From NCBI GenBank assembly GCA_963995505.1, contig OZ023188.1:4898001-4962000 (forward strand): DNA of 64,000 nt. Direction: 5' to 3'. The DNA is from Hypericum androsaemum. Its lineage: Eukaryota; Streptophyta; Magnoliopsida; Malpighiales; Hypericaceae. Shown here in pieces: positions 1 through 10,800 of this stretch (position 1 is its first letter; each line of letters opens with the position of its first letter). The notes under the pieces were generated by a model. The model saw nothing but the letters and a program-made list of their open reading frames with translations. It was not told the origin of the DNA and did not search any database. Position numbers and translations under genes: made by a program.

Positions 1-3000
1 GACAGGGGAATGGCTATTTCCGAAATGGAGGAAGTGGACAGAGGTGCGTTAATGGGCCTCAATTTGCTCAGTCCAATGACCAGGAGGTACAATGCTATAA
101 TTGTATGGGTACAGCCATATTTCAAAAAATTGTTCCAGCTTGCGCAAGTGGCCAAGTCGCTCAGCAGGCCCCCAGGCTCATTACACTACCTCTCCAAGTG
201 GCTCTCCGTGGGTGCTCGACTCGGGTACCACACATCACTTGACTTCGGACATCACCCACCTTCCGGTTCATTCTGAGTATACCGGGCCCGAAGAAGTCAC
301 CTTTGGTAATGGCCAATCGCTTCCCATATCTCGAGTTGGTTTTATGTCATTTCCTTTGACACATTCATCCTTATCCTTATCAAATGTGCTTTACGTTCTG
401 AATTCCTGCACTAATCTTATTTCACTTAGTGCAATAACCCGAGATAATAATGTTGCTGTTGAATTTGTCGGTGACTCTTTCTTTGTTAAGGACCAAGTCA
501 CGAAAGAAATCCTACATCACGGCCGGAGTAAAGATGGCCTATATCCGCTTCAGTGTGTTGGTCCACCAATTGGGCCACGTTCGTATTTCGTGTCAACTGC
601 TCCGTCCCTCTAAATCTGGCATCAACGTCTTGGTCACGCCAATCTTCAGGCTGTCAAGATTGCTCTCCATTCCCAATCTATTTCATTTTCGAATAAAAAG
701 CTAACTTCTCTATGTCATGGCTGTAGCGTAGGGAAAATTCACAAGTTACCTTTTCCCAACTAAGCATCGGGGCCCCTCGATCTCATATGTAGTGATCTTT
801 GGGATCCTTCTCCTGTCAAGTCCTATGATGGTTATCAATATTATGCAGTCTTTTATGACCACTATAGTAAGTATGATTGGCTGTATTTCCTAAAATGCAA
901 GTCCGAGCTATTTGATGCATTTGTCCAATTTAGAACTCATGTCGAAAAGTTTTTTGGACGTCCGATTAAAAGCTTTCAGTCTGATTGGGGAGGTGAGTTC
1001 CAAACTTTGACAGCATACCTGAAAACTAATGGCATTCTACATCGGGTTTCTTGTCCATACACTCAGGAGCAGAATGGTTGTACTGAACGAAAGCATCGCC
1101 ATATCATAGAAACAAGCTTAGCGATCATGCATCATGCTTCGATTCTGCTACAATATTGGACACTAATATTTGATTCTGCAGCCTACTTAATTAATCGGCT
1201 ACCCACGCCATTACTCGGCAATAACGCGCCGTATGCTACACTATTTGGGGAGTCGCCATCACTTGTAAATCTTAAAGTTATTGGCTGCTTGTGTTACCCA
1301 TGGTTACGGCCTATTACAAAACACAAGCTTGAGCCTAGATCGACTAAATGCATGTTTATGGGATACAATCGCCAACATAAAGGATATATTTGTCTTGACA
1401 TACTTACTAAAAGACTGCATATTTCCCGTCATGTGCTATTTGACAAATCAGTTTTTTTTTTTACAGGTCCGAAGTCAACTGGTAAAGGTACCCAAGAGTC
1501 GACCCCCCCTGAAAATCCAACTGAAGGCCCATTTAATTATTTTCATCCGAAATGTCCAATTCCACTGGCTAGGCCCTCAAATGGACCCAATTCACTGTCA
1601 CCAGCAACTGGTTCCACACTACCACTTGGGCCCACCACTGCCACACCAAATAATATGGATGCAGGCTCCTCCCAACAAATACAACAAGACAATCAGGCCT
1701 CTCGTCAACCCACTATAACACAAGTATACAGTAGAAGGTAAAATTCACAATCTGGAGACCAAGCTTTGCTGACAGGGATCAACGCCACAGCTCCCCCACC
1801 GCCAGCACCTACTACTGGCCGCACACACCAAATGACCACTCGATCCCAGTCCAAAGGCTATCCTCAAGCCTTAGTTGCAAGTGTTCCACCGTCAGTTCCT
1901 AGCTGTTACACAAAAGCAGTCATAGACTCAAATTGGTACACTGCGATGCATGAAGAATTCAATGCTCTTATCAAGAATAGGACATGACTGCTAGTACCTC
2001 GCTTTAAGGCACGAAACATACTGGGATGCAAGTGGGTATTCTGCCTCAAGACTCACTCAGACGGCTCTGTGGCTCGATACAAAGCCCGGCTCGTTGCCAA
2101 GAGGTTTCAGCAACGCCCGGGAGTCGATTATCAAGAGACCTACAGTCCGGTTGTCAAGCCAGCTACGGTCCGCCTTCTCCTCTCCATTATCGTATCCTAT
2201 GGTTGGCCGGTGTATCAATTGGATGTCTCAAATGCGTTCCTCCATGGCACACTCACCGAGAATGTTTTCATAAAACAACCGCTGGGATTCCATCACCCGC
2301 AATATCTTGATCATGTCTGCAAGCTGCAAAAATCAATCTATGGCCTGAAACAAGCCCCGAGGGCATGGTTTAGCTGCTTAAAAGCCACCTTGTATAAGTT
2401 CGGCTTTTAAGGGTCGAAGACAGACTCAAGTCTCTTCTATCTCTGACATGGCATGATCCGGATGTATGTTCTTGTCTACGTAGACGATATCCTGGTCACA
2501 GGTTCCGACTCTTTGGCACTCAATCGGATGCTCACTTTCCTGAATCAGCGCTTCGCTGTAAAGGATCTCGATAATCTTTCTTATTTTTTAGGTATTGAAG
2601 TTGTGCGGTCGTCCAAAGGCCTATTCCTCTCTCAAGGAAAATATGTTCGTGATATCCTAGCCAAATCAAAAATGGCATATTGCAAGCCTCAAGCAACACC
2701 AGCAACATCCAACGAACCCTCCTCTACTGTGCCATGTGATGCAGCTCTTTACAGACAAATAGTTGGCAGCCTTCAATACCTGGGAGTAACCCGACCAGAG
2801 ATTGCATTTGCCGTTAATCGCGCGGCACAGTTCATGCACTCCCCATCCCCTGTTCACTGGAGTGGAGTTAAAAGAATTCTGAGGTACCTCCAGAGCACCA
2901 TTGATCATGGTTTGATCATCAAACCGGCCAAGGCACTCACACTTCATGGCTACAGCAATGCAGACTAGGCAAATTGTCCCATAGATTGATGATCGATGAC

Positions 3001-3420
3001 TGGATATGCTGTCTTCCTAGGCCCCAATCTCATCTTGTGGTCATGTAGCAAGCAAAGGGCGGTCTCCCGTTTGAGTACAGAAGCTAAGTACAGGGTACTC
3101 GCCATGGTAGCATCCGAGACCCTATGGCTACAGTCACTTCTCAAAGAGATTCAGCTACAACCTCAAGCATCTCCGGTCTTATGGTGTGATAATCTCGGAG
3201 CTACATACTTATCGACAAACCCAGTCTTTCACTCAAGTTCTAAACACATGGAAATTGACTTCTACTTTGTCCGAGAATAGGTGGCGTCTGGCGGCCTCCA
3301 CGTACAATACATATCCACTCGTGATCAAGTTGCTGACCTGCTCACTAAGCCACTGCCAAAGAAGTATTTTCAAGCACTTCGAAACAAGCTGACGTTGACC
3401 CATCATCAGCTTGCGGTGGC
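1..3420 (+). mobile_element. Degenerate Ty1/Copia retrotransposon, gag end to RNase H (copia 1)
   Basis: This is the remains of a Copia polyprotein, cut by the left window edge. Domains in order: a zinc knuckle CX2CX4HX4C near 90-150; protease with WVLDSGTTHH near 210-240; GAG-pre-integrase and integrase core up to about 1740, including the QEQNGCTERKH stretch near 1065; reverse transcriptase from about 2030, with [10 protein letters not shown] near 2220 and the YVDDI catalytic box near 2475; and RNase H up to about 3400 ([13 protein letters not shown]). The frame is broken by several frameshifts and stops, for example TGA at 1985, TAA at 2408 and TAG at 2966, where relatives carry W or Q. 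It therefore cannot encode a working polyprotein. Family identity is secure; the lineage within Copia is not assigned. Confidence 0.93.
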
Positions 3421-3718
3421 GTAAAGGAGATACAATCTAGAAGATTCCTTACCTTATCAAGATGGATGTGATCTGCTATAATCTGGAAGATTCGTTACCT
3501 TATCAGCCTCCTGTAATCAAGACCGTTATCACCATATCAGATGCTACCAATTCTGTCAGGATTCTTAGCAATTACTGTGATTATGTAATCCCATGATTCT
3601 CTCCTGTAATTAGTACCAGCACCCTATAAATGTACGTACGCAGTGTAAAGAATATGCAAGTAATATAAAAATTGTTCTGAGGCGACCTCAGGAGATTACA
3701 ATATTTGGCTCCGCTGCG
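3421..3718 (+). repeat. Probable 3' LTR remnant of copia 1
   Basis: Non-coding sequence directly after the RNase H end of copia 1. It holds a diverged internal repeat: TCTAGAAGATTCCTTACC near 3435 recurs with two changes near 3482. It also has a CCCTATAAATG TATA-like motif near 3623, as expected of an LTR promoter. I could not fix clean TG...CA ends, and the partner LTR lies outside the window. The LTR call is inferred from position. Confidence 0.45.
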
Positions 3719-6700
3719 ATGTGATGGTCAAGGGATGGCTGGCCATCGCGATCGACAAGGAAGTAAGAGGTAGCATACGCTACGCTAAAACTGCACATGA
3801 ACTTTGGATTGATCTCAAGGAGAGGTTCGGAAAGACGAGTGCTCCAAAGGTCTATAACTTGCGTAGGTCATTATCACTGCTACACCAAGATAAGATGATG
3901 GTGTCGGCATATTTTTCAAAGTTGAAATCGATGTGGGATGAGATCGAATCCATCTCCCCAATGGCCGAATGCACCTGCAAGGCGAGATCGAGATATGCTG
4001 CAGCCAAAGATCAAGAACAACTCTATATATTTCTCATGGGCCTCGACGAAGTATTTGGGACCGTAAAGTCCCAAATCCTGAGCACAAAGCCACCACCAAC
4101 TCTAGGCAAGGCCTACCATCTGATTCTAGAGGACGAGCAGACTCGAAACATAGCCGCTTCATGACAACATGTCGTTGAGGCAACAACTTTTCAAGCAGAA
4201 GGGTATTATCGGATTAATAAAGATGCATCCTCTCGAAAGGCTGGCCAAAAGGGGAAAGTTTGATGCACTCACTGTCAAAAGTCCGGCCACTCGAAGGATC
4301 AGTGCTTCGAGTTGGTGGGATACCCAGACTGGTGGAAGAAAGATGAATATCGCGATGCTAGAAAGAAGGAAAAAATCGATAGCTATGCTGTTCGAAAGCA
4401 GCAGCCTCGTGCGGCACAAGTTGGACCCGACGTTAGTCCAATCCTAGGCCTCACAACTGACCAATTTGCGCAACTAATCAAGGTGCTTCAACCAGGGGGA
4501 GATGCTAACACATTCGCTGTCCAAAGATCTAGTGCGGAAGTCAATATGGCCGGTATGGATCAAGGACAACGTCCCTGGATTATCGATTCTGGGGCTACAG
4601 AACATATTACTTGTGATGCAAGCTTGTTTACAGGGTCGGTCAGGCGTACGTCTAACACACATGTGAAGATATCCACGGCTGAATCTATTCCCGTAGAGGG
4701 AATTGGGACAGTGATTCTCGCAAATAGAATCACATTGAAAAATGTTTTACACATTCCCACGTTTAAGTGCAACCTTATATCTATTCAAAAATTAACAAAA
4801 GATCTGAATTGCTCATTGATTTGTGTTGTCAATTTGTGTGTACTAAATGACCTACCTTCGAGGACCCTGATTGGAGTGGGTAGGCATCGTGGTGGGTTGT
4901 ACCTGTTGGAGTCAAAATCAGATGTGGGGGTGGCTATGCATGTTGGCAAGGAAGTTTCAGCAAATACTTAGCATGAGCGCTTGGGGCATCCTTCATTGAA
5001 GAAACTAAGGCACATACAACATATTTGTAAGACGGTCCAATTTGATAAAGAACTCTTGTGTGATGCATGTATTAGGGCCAAACAAACTCGACCACCTTTT
5101 TCAGTAGCTCAATAAAGTCAAACTCCTGTTTTGATTTGGTTCATTGTGACATTTGGGATCCTTACAAGACCGCTTCTCATACTGGTGCTCGTTACTTTCT
5201 TTCGATTATTGATGACCACAGTCGCGGGGTTTGGGAATACCTCATGCGATATAAATCAGAGGTCCCTAAGTTTGTAATGATGTTTTATCATATGGTTGAG
5301 ACACAGTTTAGTAAGCAGATAAAATGGATTCAAACAGACAACGGGTTAGAATTCCAGTCTCAAGTCATGATGAATTTCTATAGAGAACATGGGATACTGC
5401 TACAAACTTCTTGCCTGTACACACCGCAATAAAATGGTGTCGTAGAGAGGAAGCATTGATATATCCTCGAGATAACTCGAGCTTTACTCTTTCACTCGAG
5501 CATGCCTATTTCCTTTTGGGGCGAAAGTATTCTCACAGCTGTTTATCTCATCAATCGCTTGCCAACCACGGCTACCAGCAACAAAACACCTTATGAGGTA
5601 CTCTTTGGAAAAATACCCATATATGATCATCTACGTTCTTTTGGTTGTCTCATATATGCTCACGTCAATGGGCCACAATGGGATAAATTCCATGAGCGCA
5701 GTCGGAAATGCGTCTTTATTGGTTGCCCTGAAGGTCAAAAGGGATATAGGGTTTTTGACTTGGTAGATCATTGCATTCATCACACCAGAGACGTGACCTT
5801 TGTGGAACACATCCATCCATACAAGGATACGTTCAAGTGTCAGGAGCAGCCATCCTCTTCTCTGGAACCGATTGTGCTCGATGATGCATCCCCAGTAGAG
5901 CAACCTCCTACCTTGATAAGTTCTCCTGAGCAAACTACAATGGATCAGCCCACTGACCTCGATGAAAACCCGCCTGTGCGTGGAGATTCGGAGCTGATTA
6001 TGCCCGCTGATATAGTAACAATGGCAAATGAGGAAAGCAATCCTATCGTCTGTGCTCCGAGACGTAGTGCACGCACTAAGCAAGCTCCCAAGCATCTCAG
6101 TGAGTTTGAAACATACATACCACCCTCCATCACCCACCTGCTGCCTGCGCCTTTATCTGGGAACTCAGTAGTATATCCTCTTACTCACTTTGTTTCATAT
6201 TCGAGATTTTCTGACTCTCATAAGGCTTTCCTTGTTGCCTTCACAAATTGTGATGAGCCTAAAACATCCCTACAGGCCATCAAACATCCTGCATGGCAAG
6301 ATGCCATGGCGCATGAATTACGTGCCCTCGAAGCAACTGGCACTTGGACTTTGGAGCATCTACCACCTGGGAAACGGGCCATCGACTCTAAATGGGTGTA
6401 CAAAATTAAATATCAGCCTAATGGTAAAGTCGAGCGTTATAAGGCGAGCTTGGTCGCCAAAGGCTACACCCAGATTCCGGGCATTGACTTTCATGACACA
6501 TTTGCACCGGTAGCTAAGCTTGTCACTATTCATTATTTGCTCGCAGTTGCGGTGCAAAGAAACTGGTTTATTACTCAATTGGATGTCAAGAACGCCTTCC
6601 TACACAGCGAGCTTGATGAGGTAGTTTACATGAAGCCCCCGTTGGGTTATTACTCCCCTACTAATCAGCGAGTTTGCCACCTATACAAGTCACTTTACGG

Positions 6701-7797
6701 GCTTCGTCAGGCATCTCGAAACTGGTATCACAAGTTCACCCAAGCTTTGTTAAGAATTTGTTTTGTTCAATGTCATTATGATACCTCACTTTTCTATTTT
6801 GCTACGAGTTCCACCTTGGTGTTCGCCTTGATATACGTTGATCATGTCATTTTGGCCAGAAATGTCTCCACCAAGATCAAGGATGTCACTTCATACCTTG
6901 ATACTAAGTTTGGGATCAAGGACTTGGGCAACCTCAAGTATTTTTTGGGCATCAAAGCTGCCCGCTCTAGCAATGGCTTAGTCCTTAGTCAACTTAAGTA
7001 TACACTTGACATCCTCAAAGATAGCAAGAAGTTGGGAGGCAAGCCAAGTACTTTTCCTATCGAACAGAATCACAAGCTTACCATTACCGACGGAACATCC
7101 ACTGTTGATGGAAGTCGATATTGACAGCTGATCGGTCGCCTTCTTTACCTCACTATTACGAGACCCAACATTGCCTACGTGGTCAGTATTTTGAGTCAAT
7201 TTGTGACAAATCCTCAACAGGCTCATATTGATGCGGCTGATCGGGTTCTCCATTATCTCAAGCGATCTTCCGGTCAAGGCATTCTATTACCTTCTTTTGG
7301 GAGTGGCACTTTGACTAGCTACTGTGATGCTGATTGGGGCGGGTGTCCTATGACCCATCGGTCTCGCACTGGATACTTCATTCTGTTTGGTGGTTCCCCT
7401 ATTTCTTGGAGAACCAAGAAATAATCTGTGGTGGCCAGATCATCTGCTGAAGCTGAATATCGGGCTATCTCCTCCACTGTCAGCGAGATCATTTGGCTTC
7501 GCTGGCTTCTCCATGAGCTTCGTGCTATACAACGCATACCTACACCTCTCTATTGTGACAACCAAACTGCACTCCACATTACCGTTAATCCAGTTTATCA
7601 CGAGCGTACAAAGTACGTTGAGATGGATTGCTACTTTGTTCGTGAATGCAACCAGTCTCGCAAAATTTCTCCTTGCAAAATTAGTAGTGCTGGTCAGCTA
7701 GCAGATATTTTTACAAATGCCTTGGGACGACATTGTTTTCATTATCTCCTCGGCAAGTTGGGCATTACGAATCTCCATGCGCCAACTTGAGGGGGAG
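3719..7797 (+). mobile_element. Degenerate Ty1/Copia retrotransposon, gag to RNase H (copia 2)
   Basis: A second Copia element, of a different family, in the same orientation as copia 1. It starts inside gag (UBN2-like, with ELWIDLKERFG near 3800) with no 5' LTR or gag N-terminus. Protease WIIDSGATEHITCD lies near 4575, the GAG-pre-integrase HERLGHPS near 4973, and the integrase core at 5130-5600. RT follows, with KASLVAKGYTQIPG near 6440, LDVKNAFLHS near 6580, and a catalytic box that reads YVDHV instead of YVDDV near 6835. RNase H (SSAEAEYRA near 7440) runs to 7790. The frame is broken by stops at 4969 (TAG for W), 5430 (TAA for Q), 7122 (TGA for R) and 7422 (TAA for Q), plus frameshifts. 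The long open stretch 5502-7124 is the best-preserved part. A polypurine tract, GAGGGGGAG, ends at 7797. Confidence 0.93.
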
Positions 7798-8016
7798 TGT
7801 TGGAGATCACGTTAGTTATTCGTGATGTTCCGTGATCTTCCTAATTTGTATTTGCCTTACCTAGTTGTTATTCAATTGTCATTTACCTTTTGTATTTAGA
7901 TTACATTCCTGTAAGATTAGGCAACGTCCTAGGGCATGACTTGTAATCCGAAGACTATTTATGCCGCATCCCTCCATTGGAATACAACCAGCGGCTTAAA
8001 CTCATTAAACTCTTCA
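7798..8016 (+). repeat. Candidate 3' LTR of copia 2
   Basis: It begins TGTTGGAGATCACG immediately after a polypurine tract, as Copia 3' LTRs do. It contains a TATTTATGCC motif and ends at a possible ...CTCTTCA. The start is well supported; the end is a guess, because no second LTR is present and I could not find a target duplication. Confidence 0.55.
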
Positions 8017-8475
8017 AAAAGTCCCAATCAATCAGAAGTTTGAGAAAATAATTGATTTTAGAATTTGATTCAAAATGAAGAATTGCTAAGACTCTGCTTA
8101 AAGTTCTTAATTGGTACCCGGACAATATTTTGACAAATTAATTCATTTACGAACAAGTTGATATCCAAGAGGAAATAATGTCTTTCCAAAACTCGATATC
8201 CGCATTTAAGGAAGATCAGGGGAAGATTACGACGGTCTATGACAGGTCAAGGTCATCATAGATATGATTTATTTTCCAAACTCGTTTAGAAGAACGGCCC
8301 ATCATTCAACGACAGGTGCGATCCAATTATGAAAATTATTCATTTCAAAGGAGGAGAATTGGCTAATATATTTATAAGTGATAAGAAATTATCTCATAAA
8401 ATACACAAATTGCAAAATTTTGTAATGCATCTACTCCTGAAGATTAACAACACAGTTCTCGTTTTACAATCTGTA
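8017..8475. other. Non-coding stretch, AT-rich
   Basis: I see no gene, RNA or clear element here. It is AT-rich flank between the copia 2 LTR and the Pack-MULE target site. Confidence 0.5.
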
Positions 8476-8484
8476 TATATTCAT

Positions 8485-8728
8485 GGGATAAGTTTATTTT
8501 AGTACCTTGTAGTTTTACCCATTTCGCCTGGAGTACCATGTAGTTTCAAATTGGCAGTTTAGTACCCAGTGGTTGACCACCAGTTATCCGGGCAGGTCCA
8601 AAGTAGATGCCCGTCGAAATTCGCCCGAAACGTTGTTGTTTTAAGACCACGTAGAAGACACGTGGTGCCTGACTTTTTTAAGTTAAAGCTGACGTGGATA
8701 GTAGTAAATTACCTATTCAGTCCCTAAT
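8485..8728 (+). repeat. Left long terminal inverted repeat of the Pack-MULE
   Basis: Pairs with 9577-9816 in inverse orientation with visible but imperfect identity. It includes the element-family signature of two 'AGTACC.TGTAGTTT' blocks, followed by a CACGTGG-containing segment. Confidence 0.85.
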
Positions 8729-8961
8729 TTGTTTATATTATTTCAAAAAAGCCCAAACTTTATCTTCAACCTCTCTCTCTCCACCGTCCTCTCCTCCATC
8801 CTCTGTTTCCTCCTCTCCTCCATCTTCCATCACTTCCAAACGAAGAGAGGGGCTATTTATTTATTCATATTCTCGTATGTGCGTCCTCTCGAGAAATTGC
8901 TCACCGAAAAGTGACCCCGAAGAAGATAGCTTGGGATCATCATCATCATCATCATCAGGTA

Positions 8962-9399
8962 ATGAGGATCCCAAAGGTCATCCTCTATTTTATGGTCTCA
9001 GCTCTCTCCGTCTCTTCACCGCCCCGGACGATGGAAATCCAGGACGTGGTGTTCAGCGTCGCGATGTCGACAAAGCTATGGGCAAAGCGGAAGGAGTACA
9101 TAAAGCTATGGTACAGGGCGGGGGAGATGTGTGGGACGATGTGGCCGGACGACGTCGTAGAGATACCGGCCTCCGAGCGGGGCCTCCTCCCTCCGGCGAG
9201 GATCTCCGAGGACACCTTCCGGTTCCCTTACTTGAACACGAAGGGGCACCGCTCCGCCATCCGGATCTCCCAGATCGTGTTGGAGATGGTTCAGATGGGG
9301 CCCACTGGGGCAAGGTGGCTGGTGATGGGGGACGACTACACAGTCTTCGTCGTGGAGAACCGCCATCATTGGAGTCGTTGGAGAAGGCACCGTGGGTGA
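8962..9399 (+). pseudogene. Captured DUF604/Fringe-like glycosyltransferase fragment inside the Pack-MULE
   Basis: An ATG-initiated open frame of about 145 codons. From about residue 27 it matches the conserved core of the plant DUF604 (Fringe-like beta-1,3-glycosyltransferase) family as I know it: VFSVAMSTKLWAKRKEYIKLW, then DTFRFPYLN, GHRSAIRIS, and WLVMGDDYTVFVVEN. Family members carry GDDDTVF at the last site, the metal/nucleotide-sugar DxD region; here it reads GDDYTVF. The N-terminal membrane anchor and the C-terminal half are missing, so catalysis is not expected. The frame is uninterrupted through the captured part, so a chimeric peptide could be made if the element is transcribed. 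The triplets before the ATG also stay open and include a His run. Identity is from memory of the family, without a search. Confidence 0.7.
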
Positions 9400-9576
9400 C
9401 ATCATCCTCGTCCATCTCTCTCGTTGGGGAGATGAAGCTTTGATGAAAGTGAGGAGAAATATGAGGTTGAAGAAGGGGGAGCGAGAGAGTAGGAGGGGGA
9501 GAGGGAGAGAGAGAGAGAGAGAGGGGGGGAGGAGGAGAGAGTGAGTTAATTAATTTTTAGGGATAAGTTCATTTTA

Positions 9577-9816
9577 GGGACTAAATAGGTAATTTACCAT
9601 GGTCCACGTCAGCGTTAACTTAAAAGAGTCGGGTGCCACATATCTTCCACATGGTCTCAAAACGGTATCATTTCGGGCGGGTTTCGACGGGCAGCCGCCT
9701 TGGACCTGCCCTAATAATTGGTGGTCAACCACAGGGTACTAAACTACCAATTTGAAACCATATGGTACTCCAGACAAAATGGATAAAACTACATAATACT
9801 AAAATGAATTTATCCC
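9577..9816 (-). repeat. Right long terminal inverted repeat of the Pack-MULE
   Basis: Inverse partner of 8485-8728. A second copy of the terminal motif (GGGATAAGTTCATTTTAGGG) lies just inside it at about 9560-9579, so the right end may contain a small internal duplication. Confidence 0.85.
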
Positions 9817-9825
9817 TATATTCAT

Positions 9826-10800
9826 TATAGTTTTACATATTTGTTTTGAGATACTATTCTATTTGACAGCAAATCAAATCGCAATATTCTATTATGGAGA
9901 TCTTTCCACTAGAAAGCCCTATTTGATGTTTGCTTACATTCGCGGTACTTTGAAATCCTTAAAAATGTAGCCGTGTTTAGTATTTATAGAAAAATTTAGT
10001 TACTTTTCAAAATTCTAGATTAATTAATCTAGTAAGTAAGATACTAGATGGTATTAACTAAAGAAAAACCTATGAAAATTTTTGTTTACCCAAGATTAAC
10101 AAGTACTGGCCACCTTAGGTAATAGGTGGTCTTTGAATTGTGAAAGTACAAATTATTTATCCGATTTAAATATGGATTAATTCTCATAGCAAATATTAAT
10201 ATTAGATAATGTTGATCAAAAAAATGCCAAAGTATTAACCGCTCAATGAAAGTTGTTTAGTATCATTAGGTGTGTTCGGATCATAAAAATGCATTTCTTA
10301 GAGTATTATCTAAGCTCAAATTTTTATATTATTCGATCCGGTAAACATTTCAAATAATATTGCTAATACGGCATGGTTTTTAATGAATTTGACTAACCAA
10401 AGTTTGCTTATGCGGGAAAGTTACCCATAAGAAAAAAAGGGTTACCAATCAGGAAACAAAGAACTAGCCGTTGGGGAAACCAATGGCAGAACCGTCATTC
10501 CACACACCGCCGCCTCAATTACAACGTTCGAAAAACTTGAAACCCAAGCGCACCCTACCAAATACGACATCGTTTGAACCCCACAACGCCCACCTCTTAT
10601 ATGTGATCCCCCCCAACGCTCCTGAAACCTTCACAACCCTAACCAATTCCTCTCTCTAGATCTCTTCTTCTCTCTCTCTCTAGATCTCCATAAGAGGAAG
10701 AGAGACGAAGAAGACAAGAAAGAAACGCCCGCCATTGGAGAAGTTGTGATCAGGATTCTTCTTGAACTCTGCGTTTTCGGGTTTCGGTAAGAGGAGAAAG
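9826..10800 (+). other. Intergenic and promoter region of the E2 gene
   Basis: No coding sequence is supported. The distal part is AT-rich. The proximal part has a CCAAT motif near 10480 and a CT-rich leader with AGATCTC repeats (about 10650-10690), and should hold the promoter and 5' UTR of the ubiquitin-conjugating enzyme gene. Confidence 0.5.
10466..10475 (-). promoter_or_regulatory. Candidate M-phase-specific activator (MSA) element
   Basis: On the minus strand this reads CCCAACGGCT, a full match to the plant MSA consensus YCYAACGGYY bound by three-repeat MYB (MYB3R) factors at G2/M genes. It lies about 330 bp upstream of the start codon of an APC/C-type E2 whose relatives are cell-cycle regulated. 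A chance match within 500 bp is a few percent or less, so this is only suggestive. Confidence 0.4.

Larger units (their letters stand above)
8485..9816. mobile_element. Pack-MULE (Mutator-like TIR element) carrying a glycosyltransferase gene fragment
   Basis: A 1332-bp element flanked by a perfect 9-bp direct repeat TATATTCAT (8476-8484 and 9817-9825), the target duplication length typical of Mutator-like elements. The ends are long inverted repeats: the left starts GGGATAAGTTTATTTTAGTA and the right ends with its near-complement TACTAAAATGAATTTATCCC. The inverted similarity runs about 240 bp inward from each end, including a shared GTAAATTACCTATT block. There is no transposase inside, so the element is non-autonomous. 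The interior (about 9040-9370) resembles a plant DUF604/Fringe-like gene, which makes it a Pack-MULE. A GA-rich tract lies near 9480-9540. Confidence 0.9.
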
